From NCBI GenBank assembly GCA_017470145.1, contig JAFUFB010000013.1, positions 102,483-166,482 on the forward strand: DNA of 64,000 bases. The letters run 5' to 3'. This stretch comes from Clostridia bacterium. Lineage in GTDB: Bacteria > Bacillota > Clostridia > Christensenellales > Aristaeellaceae. A model generated the notes under the pieces. It made no database searches, was not told the DNA's origin, and was given only the letters and a program-made list of their open reading frames with translations. The position numbers were made by a program, and so were the translations under genes. This document shows positions 33,153 to 40,836 of this stretch, piece by piece (within the stretch, counting starts at the first letter, position 1; every line of letters begins with the position of its first letter).

Positions 33153-34421
33153 TTAATTAACATTCGTCCACGCCCAAATTTGGTCTATTACGCCTTTGTG
33201 ATATCTTTTTAGCAAGGGGCTCTGTATCCTCGCTCCCTTCTCTCCCTTTTCGATCAAAATCGGAATAACCATATCCCGCTCCTGCCCGCCGGGAAAAACC
33301 GAGGTATTCACCCGCTGCCCGGAGGTGATGGCATAGAACAGCTCTGGGTCCTCCTCATCCCGGGCCACCAGCAGCAGAGCATGCATCCCTCCCTCGTACT
33401 CAAAATGCAGCGAAACAGGGGATGCCTCCCCCGCCTGATAAGCCGCCCAAAGGGTTTCCAGATCTCCCGAAAGCCGCTGTACCCCACCAATCTTCTCGCA
33501 CACCCGGTCATAGGTGTATTCTATCTCCTTGCTGCGAACCAACTCAGACATCCGGATGGGAGAGCAATCTATCCCCAGCCAGCTGAGGGCCATAGAGAAA
33601 ACCGCCCGGGAACATTTTTGATTCGCCACTGGCCGCAGATCGAAGGCGCCGCTGAACCAGTATCCCTTGACGAACAGCTTATCCTTCGGGTCCTGGGCGA
33701 TGTATCGAATCTTCCCCGCCTCGACGAAAACCTCCTCTCCCCCTTCCGCCCCCAGGATCATCTCCCGAACCTGGGGCAGTTGATCCATCTTCAGGGGGAG
33801 AGCGGAAGTGATCTGTACCTCCAGGCTCCTCGTTGTTTCTCCTTTTCCCTCCGCGTAGGCCGTAATCTCCATTCGCCAGACTCCCGGTGCGCTGTTGCTG
33901 GGAAACAGGGCGTTGATTCCCTCGCAGGTGTCCACTCCCCGCGCCATGACGAATCCTGCGGATCGATTTGGATCCCATCCATTGTTCACATGGCGCCGAG
34001 TACGAAAGGAAACTGCTTTTCCCTCTGGGTTGTAGATCCGCAACACCAGCCGATCCGCTCCTGGGGCATAGGCGTCCAGGTATACGTAGTGAAAAAGCAC
34101 ATTGGTGAAGCTAACGGGCGTGGTGGGCCGCAACTCCAGCGTCAGAGACTCCGCCTCCGGATCTTCGGAATCGATGGACGCGACAGGTTCCTCCGATGCC
34201 TCGGCCAGGACAATGGCCGTTACTGAAGCTTCGGCTTCCCCCTCCTTCTCTCTCTCTCCTTCTGGCGCAAGTGGAACCTCGGTCTGTTCCACACTTCGTT
34301 TCGTCACGGTGGTAATCACCAGGGATTCCCCTGTGGCCCAACCTCCGCCACTCCAGATCAGGCAGCCAGCCACCAGCGCCGCCAGCCCGCACTGCCAGCG
34401 ATCACGCCCATCCTTGATCAA
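33153..34421 (-). CDS. Membrane-anchored protein with C39-like cysteine peptidase domain
   Basis: About 422 residues. An N-terminal signal anchor (CGLAALVAGCLIWSGGGWA) is followed by an acidic linker, a beta-rich domain (about 90-210), and a C-terminal domain that resembles Peptidase_C39-like proteins. The latter has a Cys in NQKCSRAVFSMALSWLGI and a His in YEGGMHALLLVARDEED, the spacing expected of the Cys/His pair; the third residue is less clear (AITSGQ). The best start is TTG at 34421 with GGAGG six bases before; an ATG at 34436 has no site. It overlaps comB. Whether it is active is unknown. Confidence 0.55.
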   Translation of the reverse strand: MIKDGRDRWQCGLAALVAGCLIWSGGGWATGESLVITTVTKRSVEQTEVPLAPEGEREKEGEAEASVTAIVLAEASEEPVASIDSEDPEAESLTLELRPTTPVSFTNVLFHYVYLDAYAPGADRLVLRIYNPEGKAVSFRTRRHVNNGWDPNRSAGFVMARGVDTCEGINALFPSNSAPGVWRMEITAYAEGKGETTRSLEVQITSALPLKMDQLPQVREMILGAEGGEEVFVEAGKIRYIAQDPKDKLFVKGYWFSGAFDLRPVANQKCSRAVFSMALSWLGIDCSPIRMSELVRSKEIEYTYDRVCEKIGGVQRLSGDLETLWAAYQAGEASPVSLHFEYEGGMHALLLVARDEEDPELFYAITSGQRVNTSVFPGGQERDMVIPILIEKGEKGARIQSPLLKRYHKGVIDQIWAWTNVN

Positions 34422-35130
34422 TTGATTCCTCCACATTTCTTACGAATTCCCGCACGCTGCGCAGCCCGATCTCGTCCCGCTCCATCCGCAGCACGAAGGG
34501 GAACCGATCCACCTGCATGCACAGCCAGAAATCCTGCTCCGGAAACACATCCTGGGTCTCCGGGTTGAAAAAATGCTCCGCGCCATGAGTGGGTAAGGCC
34601 TGAATCCGCTCCCGCAGGTCCGCCAGGGGGCGGCCCTCCAGCAGGCTTCGAATATACTCCGCGCAGAGCAGATCCTCCTCCGCCCGGCGGACGCCACCGT
34701 TGCCCATGCAAACCAGGGAAACTTCCTCCGGCTGCTTCGCTTTGATATATGCGGCCACTGCCGCCGCGTTTACCAGGCTGCCGGAGATGATCTCTGAGGC
34801 TCCTGTGGCCTGAACGACCCCCTGGGTGCCGGCGCTGGTGGTGTGAAAAACCAGCCGATCCTTTACCGCTTCAGGGGGAATCCCGCCAGGGGTGTTTCCA
34901 AAGTCGAACCCATCGATCATCTTCCCCTGTCGCTCGCCGACCAGCAGGCTCCCCGGATGCGCCTTCCGCAGGGCAAAACCCTCCTCCACGCGCCCCACGG
35001 GGCGAACCAGCTGCGCGCCAAAGTCATACAAATAACACTCCAGGGAAAAGGCCCGAAGCACGTCGATGATCACCGTCAATCCCCGGGCCTGCTTCGCTCC
35101 CTCGATCAGCTCTAAAATCCGTATACGCAT
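34402..35130 (-). CDS. comB: 2-phosphosulfolactate phosphatase (ComB family)
   Basis: 242 residues. ComB hydrolyses 2-phosphosulfolactate in the coenzyme M / sulfolactate pathway, though many bacterial members have unproven roles. Seen are TVIIDVLRAFSLECYL, LLVGERQGKMIDGFDFGNTP, VFHTTSAGTQGVVQAT and SLVCMGNGGVRRAEEDLLCAEYI, the usual metal and substrate motifs. The frame runs 108 bases further upstream past the promoter, but the ATG at 35130 gives the family start MRIRILELIEGAKQARG. First gene of comB-C39-pyk. Confidence 0.88.
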   Translation of the reverse strand: MRIRILELIEGAKQARGLTVIIDVLRAFSLECYLYDFGAQLVRPVGRVEEGFALRKAHPGSLLVGERQGKMIDGFDFGNTPGGIPPEAVKDRLVFHTTSAGTQGVVQATGASEIISGSLVNAAAVAAYIKAKQPEEVSLVCMGNGGVRRAEEDLLCAEYIRSLLEGRPLADLRERIQALPTHGAEHFFNPETQDVFPEQDFWLCMQVDRFPFVLRMERDEIGLRSVREFVRNVEESIDQGWA

Positions 35131-35169
35131 GCCAGCTTCTTCCATTTCCTCTTGCGCTTTCTCTCGACC

Positions 35170-35198
35170 ATTATACAGAAAGAAGCTTTTCAGCGCAA
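35170..35198 (-). promoter_or_regulatory. Promoter of the comB-C39-pyk operon
   Basis: Minus-strand TTGCGC (35193-35198) and a perfect TATAAT (35170-35175), 17-base spacer. It lies just after the terminator at 35200-35224, so a new transcript starts here. Confidence 0.6.
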
Positions 35199-35199
35199 C

Positions 35200-35224
35200 A
35201 AAAAAGCCCGGAAAATTTCCGGGC
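35200..35224 (-). terminator. Intrinsic terminator of the S24-regulator operon
   Basis: Perfect 9-bp stem GCCCGGAAA / TTTCCGGGC with one loop base, followed on the minus strand by TTTTTT. It ends the transcript that carries the XRE/S24 regulator and the two small genes after it. Confidence 0.88.
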
Positions 35225-35260
35225 GAATTTCTCCTCAAGAAGGGCGAAATCAGTCCTCTC

Positions 35261-35368
35261 TTACAGTAAAATCATCATCCCCATCAGCAACGCAATGCAG
35301 GCGGAGCCGAAGGCCATGCACTTTACATAGTTGAGTCTTTCCTCTTTCTTATCCCGCGTAATCCACAT
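35261..35368 (-). CDS. Small single-helix membrane protein (35 residues)
   Basis: A very short gene: start MWITRDKKEERLNYVK, then one hydrophobic helix CMAFGSACIALLMGMMILL ending at the TAA. GGAGG lies eight bases before the ATG at 35368, a terminator follows 37 bases after the stop, and the sequence is flanked by co-oriented genes; all three support a real gene. The topology would be basic N-terminus inside. Function unknown; location suggests a link with the S24 regulator. Confidence 0.6.
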   Translation of the reverse strand: MWITRDKKEERLNYVKCMAFGSACIALLMGMMILL

Positions 35369-35420
35369 CTTCTTTTCCTCCTGCTTCTCTGTTTTTTCGA
35401 AAATTGTTAGGGGACAAACC

Positions 35421-35699
35421 TTAAACCGCGATGCCGCTTTCCCGCATCCGCATCCGACGGTTCACCCGATCATCCAGGCACATCCAGATCTCAGCATCCT
35501 CCATGGTTTCCAGTGGCGGAATGTAGGAAGGCGGCACCAGGCCCATGTCCCTGTATTTCATCTCTACATATTGCCAGGGGCGCACCTCGGACTGGGGCTT
35601 TTTCAGCCCGGATTGAAAGAACACCCGGGCGTTCATTTCATGAATCAGGCGAGGATCCATCCGGTTCATCTCTTCGGTGTAAACATAATTCTCTGTCAT
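35421..35699 (-). CDS. Small protein of unknown function in the S24-regulator operon
   Basis: 92 residues, soluble, rich in Met, Arg and Glu, with no motif I recognise (MTENYVYTEEMNRMDPR, then MKYRDMGLVPPSYIPPLE, end RRMRMRESGIAV). The ATG at 35699 overlaps the regulator's stop as ATGA and has GGAGG seven bases before, so it is translationally coupled. The pairing with an S24 regulator resembles SOS-operon partner genes, but there is no sequence support for that. Confidence 0.65.
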   Translation of the reverse strand: MTENYVYTEEMNRMDPRLIHEMNARVFFQSGLKKPQSEVRPWQYVEMKYRDMGLVPPSYIPPLETMEDAEIWMCLDDRVNRRMRMRESGIAV

Positions 35700-36514
35700 T
35701 TTGATTCCTCCAACCAACGCTTTTCTTCCTCCGTCAGCCGCTGTTCCGCTTTCACCTTGCCCAGCACCCGGCCTACCAGGCGAACATCGCTGTTCTCGCT
35801 GAACCGCAGAGGCGCGTAATCCGAATTGTGGGAATAGAGCCCATCTGCTCTGTATTCCTTAATGTATCCTTCTCCATCCACCAGGAAGAGGCCAATCTCC
35901 CCTTCCCGCAGGCGATCCGTGTGCTGCACAAGCACCTGGTCCCCATGGTCGAAGGTAGGCTCCATGCTGTGCCCGTTGACCGTCACGATTTCATTGGCCT
36001 TTTCGGTGCTTTCATCCTTCCACAGCCAAACGGCTTCGCCCTGTTCCCCTTCCAGGGGGAACCCTGTCCCAGCAGCGGCGAAAAGATTGCTGCGATAGAG
36101 GGCAACCACCTGACCCCGCAGGAGCTGAAGATGCTGTAGATGCCTCTCCTCCTGCTCCTGCTTTTCCTTCCGCTTCGCGGCTCGGCCAGCGGCCAGGGCC
36201 TCCACCTGCCAAAGGATGGCCTGTTGATCCTCCGCCTCCAGGGACCGGAAGGCGGTCAGCAATTGTCGCTCCCCCCGGGTCACCCCTTCGCGGGCCCCGA
36301 AGAACCCGCCCAGGGACAGCCCCAACGCCTTACACAGCGCGGGAAGGGAGTCCAGATCGGGCCGGCTGTGCCCCGTTTCCCACCCGGCAACGGTATTCCG
36401 GCTCAGGCCCAGAGCCTCCGCCAATTGCTGCTGATTCAGCCCAGCAGCTTTCCTGGCCTCCTTAATCCGGTCCGCGTACTTCCCGCTGCCGGCGGTCGTC
36501 CCTCTCTGTGCCAT
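35696..36514 (-). CDS. XRE-HTH / S24 peptidase repressor (LexA/CI-like)
   Basis: 272 residues. The N-terminal XRE helix-turn-helix (about 10-70) shows YADRIKEARKAAGLNQQQLA and LSRNTVAGWETGHSRP. A charged linker precedes the C-terminal S24 domain (about 155-260). The S24 domain has the catalytic Ser in VNGHSMEPTFDHGDQVLV and the Lys in DGEGYIKEYR. Such repressors can self-cleave on RecA filaments. The ATG at 36514 has GGAGG seven bases before; the frame's earlier start has no site. Several TTTCAA-type repeats in the divergent promoter region suggest autoregulation and control of the antiporter operon. Confidence 0.9.
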   Translation of the reverse strand: MAQRGTTAGSGKYADRIKEARKAAGLNQQQLAEALGLSRNTVAGWETGHSRPDLDSLPALCKALGLSLGGFFGAREGVTRGERQLLTAFRSLEAEDQQAILWQVEALAAGRAAKRKEKQEQEERHLQHLQLLRGQVVALYRSNLFAAAGTGFPLEGEQGEAVWLWKDESTEKANEIVTVNGHSMEPTFDHGDQVLVQHTDRLREGEIGLFLVDGEGYIKEYRADGLYSHNSDYAPLRFSENSDVRLVGRVLGKVKAEQRLTEEEKRWLEESK

Positions 36515-36540
36515 GGCCTTTCCTCCCTTCAACGTTTCAA

Positions 36541-36569
36541 ATTGTAACACAATTTGTTTCAATTGTCAA
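36541..36569 (-). promoter_or_regulatory. Promoter of the XRE/S24 regulator
   Basis: Minus-strand TTGACA (36564-36569, perfect) and TACAAT (36541-36546), 17-base spacer, with TG one base before the -10. The operator ACAATTTGTTTCAATTGT (36549-36566) fills the spacer. Confidence 0.8.
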
Positions 36570-36604
36570 CATTTTAAATAATATTTTGTTTCATTCTGAA
36601 ACAA
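36549..36604. promoter_or_regulatory. Cluster of candidate operators for the XRE/S24 regulator
   Basis: Two palindromes and repeated GTTTCA units. ACAATT-TGTTTC-AATTGT (36549-36566) lies within the regulator's own promoter. TTGTTTCA-TTC-TGAAACAA (36586-36604) is a perfect 8-bp inverted repeat just upstream of the antiporter promoter. Another GTTTCAA stands at 36534-36540. Shared sequence units on both promoters suggest one regulator for both. Confidence 0.6.
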
Positions 36605-36606
36605 TT

Positions 36607-36634
36607 TTGTTTTTTCAAAAAAAAGGAATATAAT
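36607..36634 (+). promoter_or_regulatory. Promoter of the Mrp/Mbh-like antiporter operon
   Basis: Plus-strand perfect TATAAT (36629-36634) with TTGTTT (36607-36612) 16 bases upstream. The palindrome at 36586-36604 touches the -35 side. Confidence 0.55.
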
Positions 36635-36662
36635 GGGTTGATTTTCCCTGGAGGAGGCGCTT

Positions 36663-37130
36663 ATGCTTTTTCTGCTATTGTATCTGCTGTGGGTGTTTTT
36701 CAACGCCCATGTGACCGTCGAAATCCTGCTGATCGGGCTGCTGGCGGTGGGCTGCGTCTGGCTGCTCTCCTTGCGTATGCTGGATCTGACCCCTGGGGAG
36801 GATTTTCGACGGCTGCGGTTTCTTCCCCGGGCGGTAAGCTATCTTTTTTATTTATTGAAGGAGGTCATTTTTGCCGCCCTTTCCGTCATGCGGCGAATCT
36901 GGACCCCCGGCCAACCCGACTCCTCCCTGGCGGATTTTGATCCGTCTTTAAGAACGAATATGGGCCGGATCATCCTGGCGGATTCCATTACCCTGACCCC
37001 CGGCACCATTACGGTGGAATCTGAGGAGGGTCATTTCCAGGTGCATTGCCTGGAGCAGGCCTCCGGGCAAGATCTGGATTCCAATGAAATGCTGCGCCGG
37101 GTGCGCCGGCTGGAAGGAGGCCAGGCATGA
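36663..37130 (+). CDS. mrpE: Cation/proton antiporter subunit MrpE (MbhA-like)
   Basis: 155 residues. Two N-terminal membrane segments (LLYLLWVFFNAHVTVEILLI and the next) and one more at about 55-75 precede the cytosolic tail. SLRTNMGRIILADSITLTPGT is the MnhE family signature. It is a small subunit of the Mrp/Mbh membrane complex. It opens the ten-gene operon; GGAGGAGG stands before the ATG. Confidence 0.93.
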   Translation: MLFLLLYLLWVFFNAHVTVEILLIGLLAVGCVWLLSLRMLDLTPGEDFRRLRFLPRAVSYLFYLLKEVIFAALSVMRRIWTPGQPDSSLADFDPSLRTNMGRIILADSITLTPGTITVESEEGHFQVHCLEQASGQDLDSNEMLRRVRRLEGGQA

Positions 37131-37444
37131 TGGATTTCTATGCCCGGTTGCTCTGGGTGGCCCTGGGGGTGCTGGCCCTGCTGATTCTCGGCTGCATCTT
37201 CCGGGCTGTACGTGGACCCAAAGTCGCAGATCGGCTGGTGGCGGTGAATATGATGACCACCCTGGTCACCATCGGCATCTGTATCCTGACCTTTTTGCTG
37301 GGGGAAGGTTATTTGGTGGACGTGGCGCTGATCTTCAGCCTCCTGGGCTGCCTGGCCGTGGTGGTGCTGACCCGCATTTTCCTTTCCCTGGCCCAGCAAA
37401 AGGAATCTACCCGGAAAGGGGGCGCCGCCGCCCATGTGGAATAA
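37127..37444 (+). CDS. mrpF: Antiporter subunit MrpF (MbhB-like)
   Basis: 105 residues with three membrane helices. FRAVRGPKVADRLVAVNMM is the MnhF/MbhB signature, followed by the helix GEGYLVDVALIFSLLGCLAVV. It overlaps the mrpE stop (ATGATG start) and runs 11 bases into mrpG. Confidence 0.92.
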   Translation: MMDFYARLLWVALGVLALLILGCIFRAVRGPKVADRLVAVNMMTTLVTIGICILTFLLGEGYLVDVALIFSLLGCLAVVVLTRIFLSLAQQKESTRKGGAAAHVE

Positions 37445-37745
37445 CATTCGCTTTGGCCTCGCCACCGGGCTGATGGTCCTTTCTCTCTTTACGTTATGCA
37501 CCGGGGTGCTGGGCGTTTTCCGCTTCCGGGATACCCTGCAGCGCATGCATGCCGCCGCCGTCAATGATACCCTGGGGCTGCTGCTGGCGGTCTGCAGCCT
37601 GGTTCTGGCCCAAGGGGCGGATTTTACCTCCCTGAAGCTGATCCTGGTGGTGGTTTTCCTGTGGGTGGCCTCCCCGGTTTCCTCCCATCTCATCGCCCAA
37701 CTGGAGGTTCGCTCCCGGCAGGCGCAAAAGGAGGCGAAGCGCTGA
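37434..37745 (+). CDS. mrpG: Antiporter subunit MrpG (MbhC-like)
   Basis: 103 residues with three helices. GVLGVFRFRDTLQRMHAAAV is the characteristic MnhG motif. The C-terminus is basic. It overlaps mrpF and ends in the start of the next gene (TGATG). Confidence 0.92.
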   Translation: MWNNIRFGLATGLMVLSLFTLCTGVLGVFRFRDTLQRMHAAAVNDTLGLLLAVCSLVLAQGADFTSLKLILVVVFLWVASPVSSHLIAQLEVRSRQAQKEAKR

Positions 37746-38011
37746 TGGAAATGGTAATGACGCTGCTGCTGATCATCGTCCTCCTCAACGCGATCATGGT
37801 GGTGCGGACGAAGCATCTGCTGGCGGCCTGCATCATCTTTATGGCCCAAAGCCTGGTGATGGTGCTGATCTGGATTTTGCTGCAGTCCCCCGATCTGGCC
37901 ATTACCGAGGCGGCGGTGGGCGCGGGGGTCTCCTCCCTGCTGTTCTTCCTGGCCCTGAAGAAGATTCAGGCCATCGATCAGGGAAAGGAGAATTCCGCTC
38001 ATGAAAAATGA
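37745..38011 (+). CDS. MbhD-like subunit (DUF4040, equals MrpA C-terminal part)
   Basis: 88 residues with three helices. The family stretch QSPDLAITEAAVGAGVSSLLFFLALKK splits as QSPDLAITEAAVGAG then VSSLLFFLAL and matches MbhD/DUF4040, which corresponds to part of the MrpA C-terminus. As a separate gene it marks the Mbh-like layout rather than classical seven-gene Mrp. ATG at 37745 follows AAGGAGG; the frame opens earlier inside mrpG without a site. Confidence 0.88.
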   Translation: MEMVMTLLLIIVLLNAIMVVRTKHLLAACIIFMAQSLVMVLIWILLQSPDLAITEAAVGAGVSSLLFFLALKKIQAIDQGKENSAHEK

Positions 38012-38897
38012 TTTGGATCGGGATCTGAGCCTTTCCCTGGAGGAGTCCTCACCCCAGGCCTCCCGGCTCGACGCGGCTCATCTGCATGCCCATGACACTC
38101 GGATTCACAGGCAGGATCGGGCTTTTTCCACCCGGGAAAATCAGGCCCATGCCCTGTCCCTGGGGGGCTATCGCGCCCTCTCCGTCCTGGTGGCGGTGGG
38201 CGTCATTCTGGTGCTGCTCTGGGGCGTCATGGACCTGCCAGCCTTCGGCCGGGACACCAACCCGGTGGAAAACGAGGTGGCGGAGCGTTATCTGGCCCAG
38301 GGGCTGCAGGAGGGCGGCGCTACCAACCTGGTGGCCAACATGATCCTGGATTACCGTGCCTTTGACACGCTTGGGGAGAGCAATGTGCTCTTTACCGCGG
38401 CCACCGCCGTGCTCCTGCTGCTGCGAGGGTTGCAAACCCGGGAGGCGGACCGTTCCCTGGCGGCCGCGGCCCCGGAGGCCCCCGCGGATCCCATCCTGCG
38501 GGCCGGCGCCCGGGCCCTATGCCCGGTGATCCTGCTCTACGGGCTGTATATTATTTTGAATGGACATCTGGGCCCCGGCGGCGGTTTCTCCGGCGGGGCA
38601 GTCATGGGCGCAGCCCTGATCCTGTATCGGGAAGCCTATGGATCGGAAAAAATGGGCCATCTCTTCTCCTTCCGGACCTATCGGGCCATCTCCTTTTTCG
38701 CCCTGGCTTTCTACGCCCTGTCCAAGGCCTATTCCTTCTTTACCGGGGCCAATCATTTGCCCTCCATCATCTCCACCGGCACCCCCGGCGCCATTCTTTC
38801 CGCCGGGTTGATTCTGCCCCTGAACATCGCCGTGGGGTTCGTGGTTTGCTGCACCATGTATGGCTTTTTCGCCCTGTTTGAGAAAGGAGAGATCTAA
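38001..38897 (+). CDS. MbhE-MbhF (MnhB-domain) fusion subunit
   Basis: 298 residues. A hydrophilic, His-rich N-terminus of about 50 residues (HLHAHDTRIHRQDR) is followed by an MbhE-like part (helix near 60-80, then ILDYRAFDTLGES near 118-130). The MnhB/MrpB domain fills the rest: LYIILNGHLGPGGGFSGGAV and TGTPGAILSAGLILPLNIAVG are family motifs. In Pyrococcus Mbh these are two proteins; here they are fused. The His-rich N-terminus is unusual. Confidence 0.88.
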   Translation: MKNDLDRDLSLSLEESSPQASRLDAAHLHAHDTRIHRQDRAFSTRENQAHALSLGGYRALSVLVAVGVILVLLWGVMDLPAFGRDTNPVENEVAERYLAQGLQEGGATNLVANMILDYRAFDTLGESNVLFTAATAVLLLLRGLQTREADRSLAAAAPEAPADPILRAGARALCPVILLYGLYIILNGHLGPGGGFSGGAVMGAALILYREAYGSEKMGHLFSFRTYRAISFFALAFYALSKAYSFFTGANHLPSIISTGTPGAILSAGLILPLNIAVGFVVCCTMYGFFALFEKGEI

Positions 38898-38900
38898 CGA

Positions 38901-39302
38901 ATGAATCTGCAGATACTCCTGGAGAACCGGGTGGAAGCGGCGGCCATTATTCTCTTTGGCATCGGGCTCACCACCCTGCTGCTGAATCGGAATCTGATCA
39001 AGAAAATCATCGGCTTTTCCTTTATGGATTCCGCCATCTTCCTGTTCCTGGCCTCGGAGGGTTATATCGCCGGCCACACCGCCCCCATTCAGGACGCGGC
39101 CGGCTCCCTGTCCGCCGCCTCCTTCATTAACCCCATCCCCGCCGGTCTGGTACTGACGGGCATCGTGGTTTCCGTGTCCGTTACGGCGGTGATGCTGTCC
39201 CTGACGGTGCGGCTGTATCAGCGCTTCCATACCCTGAATCTGGATGAAATCGTCCAGCTAGCCCGGGAAGCCAATGAAGAGGAAGAGGAGGCAAATGACT
39301 GA
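38901..39302 (+). CDS. mrpC: Antiporter subunit MrpC (NuoK-like, MbhG)
   Basis: 133 residues with three helices, homologous to NuoK. Seen are IILFGIGLTTLLLNRNLIKK, then FMDSAIFLFLASEGY, and NPIPAGLVLTGIVVSVSVTAV, the typical NPIPQALVLTAIVI-like block. An acidic tail NEEEEEAND ends the protein. AAGGAG lies ten bases before the ATG. Confidence 0.93.
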   Translation: MNLQILLENRVEAAAIILFGIGLTTLLLNRNLIKKIIGFSFMDSAIFLFLASEGYIAGHTAPIQDAAGSLSAASFINPIPAGLVLTGIVVSVSVTAVMLSLTVRLYQRFHTLNLDEIVQLAREANEEEEEAND

Positions 39303-40795
39303 TGCTCTGGTGGCAAAACATTCCCTTCTTCTCCATTATCCTGTGCCTGCTGTCCGCCGCAGTCTGCTCCGTGCTGCCGCCCCGGGGCGCCCGAGCCTGG
39401 GGCCGGGGGGTGCTGGGGCTGTGCCTGGCGGGCGGCGCCCTGCTGCTTGCCATCCTGGGACAGCCCGGCAGCGCTTCCTTTACCTTTATGATGGGCCACT
39501 TTCCCGCCCCCTGGGGCAATGAGATTCGCGCCGGCGCCCTGGAAGCCCTGCTGGCCTGCCTTTTCCCCGGCGTCATGCTCTGCGCCCTGCTTTCCGGCGC
39601 CCCGGCCCTGTCTTCCGGCCGTCAGGCCTCCCGGGAGCCCCAGTATCTCTCCCTGTGCATGCTGCTGATGGCCGCACTGCTGTCCCAGGCCTATTCCAAT
39701 GACCTGTTTACCTGCTATGTCTTCCTGGAGATTATGACCCTCAGCGCCGGCGCCCTCATCGTTTTTCAAAATTCCAGCCAGGCCCTGGCTGCGGGCATGC
39801 GCTATATGGTGCTGAACCTGGTGGGCTCCGGGCTGTTCCTGCTGGGGGTGGTCCTGCTCTATTATCTGACCGGCCATCTGCTGATGGAGAATCTGTTTGT
39901 CTCCCTGCAGGCCCTGGCCGCCACCGGGGAATATCATCGCTCCCTGACCATCATCATCGCCCTGATCACCGTGGGGCTTTCCATTAAGAGCGCTCTCTTT
40001 CCCTTCCACTCCTGGGCGCCAGACGCTTATTCCTCCGGCGTACCCTCCTCCAACGCGATTCTATCCTCCCTGGTTTCCAAGGGGTACATTCTGCTGCTGC
40101 TCAAGGTCTATGCCCGGGTCTTTGGATGGGATCTGGTGCTCCTTTCCCATGTGGATCATCTGTTGCTGGTGTTCGCCTGGGCCGGCATGATCTTTGGGTC
40201 CCTAGCCGCCATCCGCACCTCCCGTTTCACCCGCATGATCGCCTGGTCCTCCGTGGCCCAGATTGGTTATATCTTCCTGGGCATAGGCCTGGGCGCGGGG
40301 GGCGGCTACCAGGCGGCGGTGTACCATCTGTTGGTCCATTCCTGCTCCAAGGCGCTGCTTTTCCTCTCCGGGGAGGAGCTACGTCGCGCCGCAGGAGGCA
40401 GCGATACCTTTGCGGATCTGGCGGGGGCTGCTCGAAAGCATCCGGTATATGGCGCGCTGTGGACCGTGGGCGCCTTCTCTCTGGTGGGGCTGCCCTTCAC
40501 TGGAGGGCTCATATCCAAGCTGCTGCTGGGGGGCGAGGCCCTGCGTCACAGCCCGCCCGTGGCCCTCATTACCCTGGCAGTTCTGGCCCTCAGCACTCTT
40601 TTGAACGTGCTCTATTTCCTGCGGACCATGCTGATCCTTTGGTCTCCCGGCCAGGAAGGCTCCTCCAAGCGGGGGACTCTTTCTCCCCTGGGGCTGGGGG
40701 CCTGCGGCCTGCTGGCGGCGGGGATTCTCGCTTCCTTTTTCCTGGCCCAGCCCCTGCTGGAGGTTATTACCCTGGGCCTGTCCCAGTTCTCCTGA
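39302..40795 (+). CDS. Proton-conducting antiporter subunit 1 (MrpD/NuoN-like)
   Basis: 497 residues with about 14 helices. The conserved Glu of the fifth helix is in CYVFLEIMTLSAG (E143) and the Lys of the seventh helix in LSIKSALFPFHSWAPDAY (K229); both are essential for proton transfer in complex I antiporter subunits. SKGYILLLLKVYARVFG carries a further Lys. Starts one base into the mrpC stop. First of four such subunits in the operon. Confidence 0.93.
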   Translation: MLWWQNIPFFSIILCLLSAAVCSVLPPRGARAWGRGVLGLCLAGGALLLAILGQPGSASFTFMMGHFPAPWGNEIRAGALEALLACLFPGVMLCALLSGAPALSSGRQASREPQYLSLCMLLMAALLSQAYSNDLFTCYVFLEIMTLSAGALIVFQNSSQALAAGMRYMVLNLVGSGLFLLGVVLLYYLTGHLLMENLFVSLQALAATGEYHRSLTIIIALITVGLSIKSALFPFHSWAPDAYSSGVPSSNAILSSLVSKGYILLLLKVYARVFGWDLVLLSHVDHLLLVFAWAGMIFGSLAAIRTSRFTRMIAWSSVAQIGYIFLGIGLGAGGGYQAAVYHLLVHSCSKALLFLSGEELRRAAGGSDTFADLAGAARKHPVYGALWTVGAFSLVGLPFTGGLISKLLLGGEALRHSPPVALITLAVLALSTLLNVLYFLRTMLILWSPGQEGSSKRGTLSPLGLGACGLLAAGILASFFLAQPLLEVITLGLSQFS

Positions 40796-40836
40796 TTCGT
40801 TCCAAATAATTTGATCCCCTTTGATGGAGGTTTACG

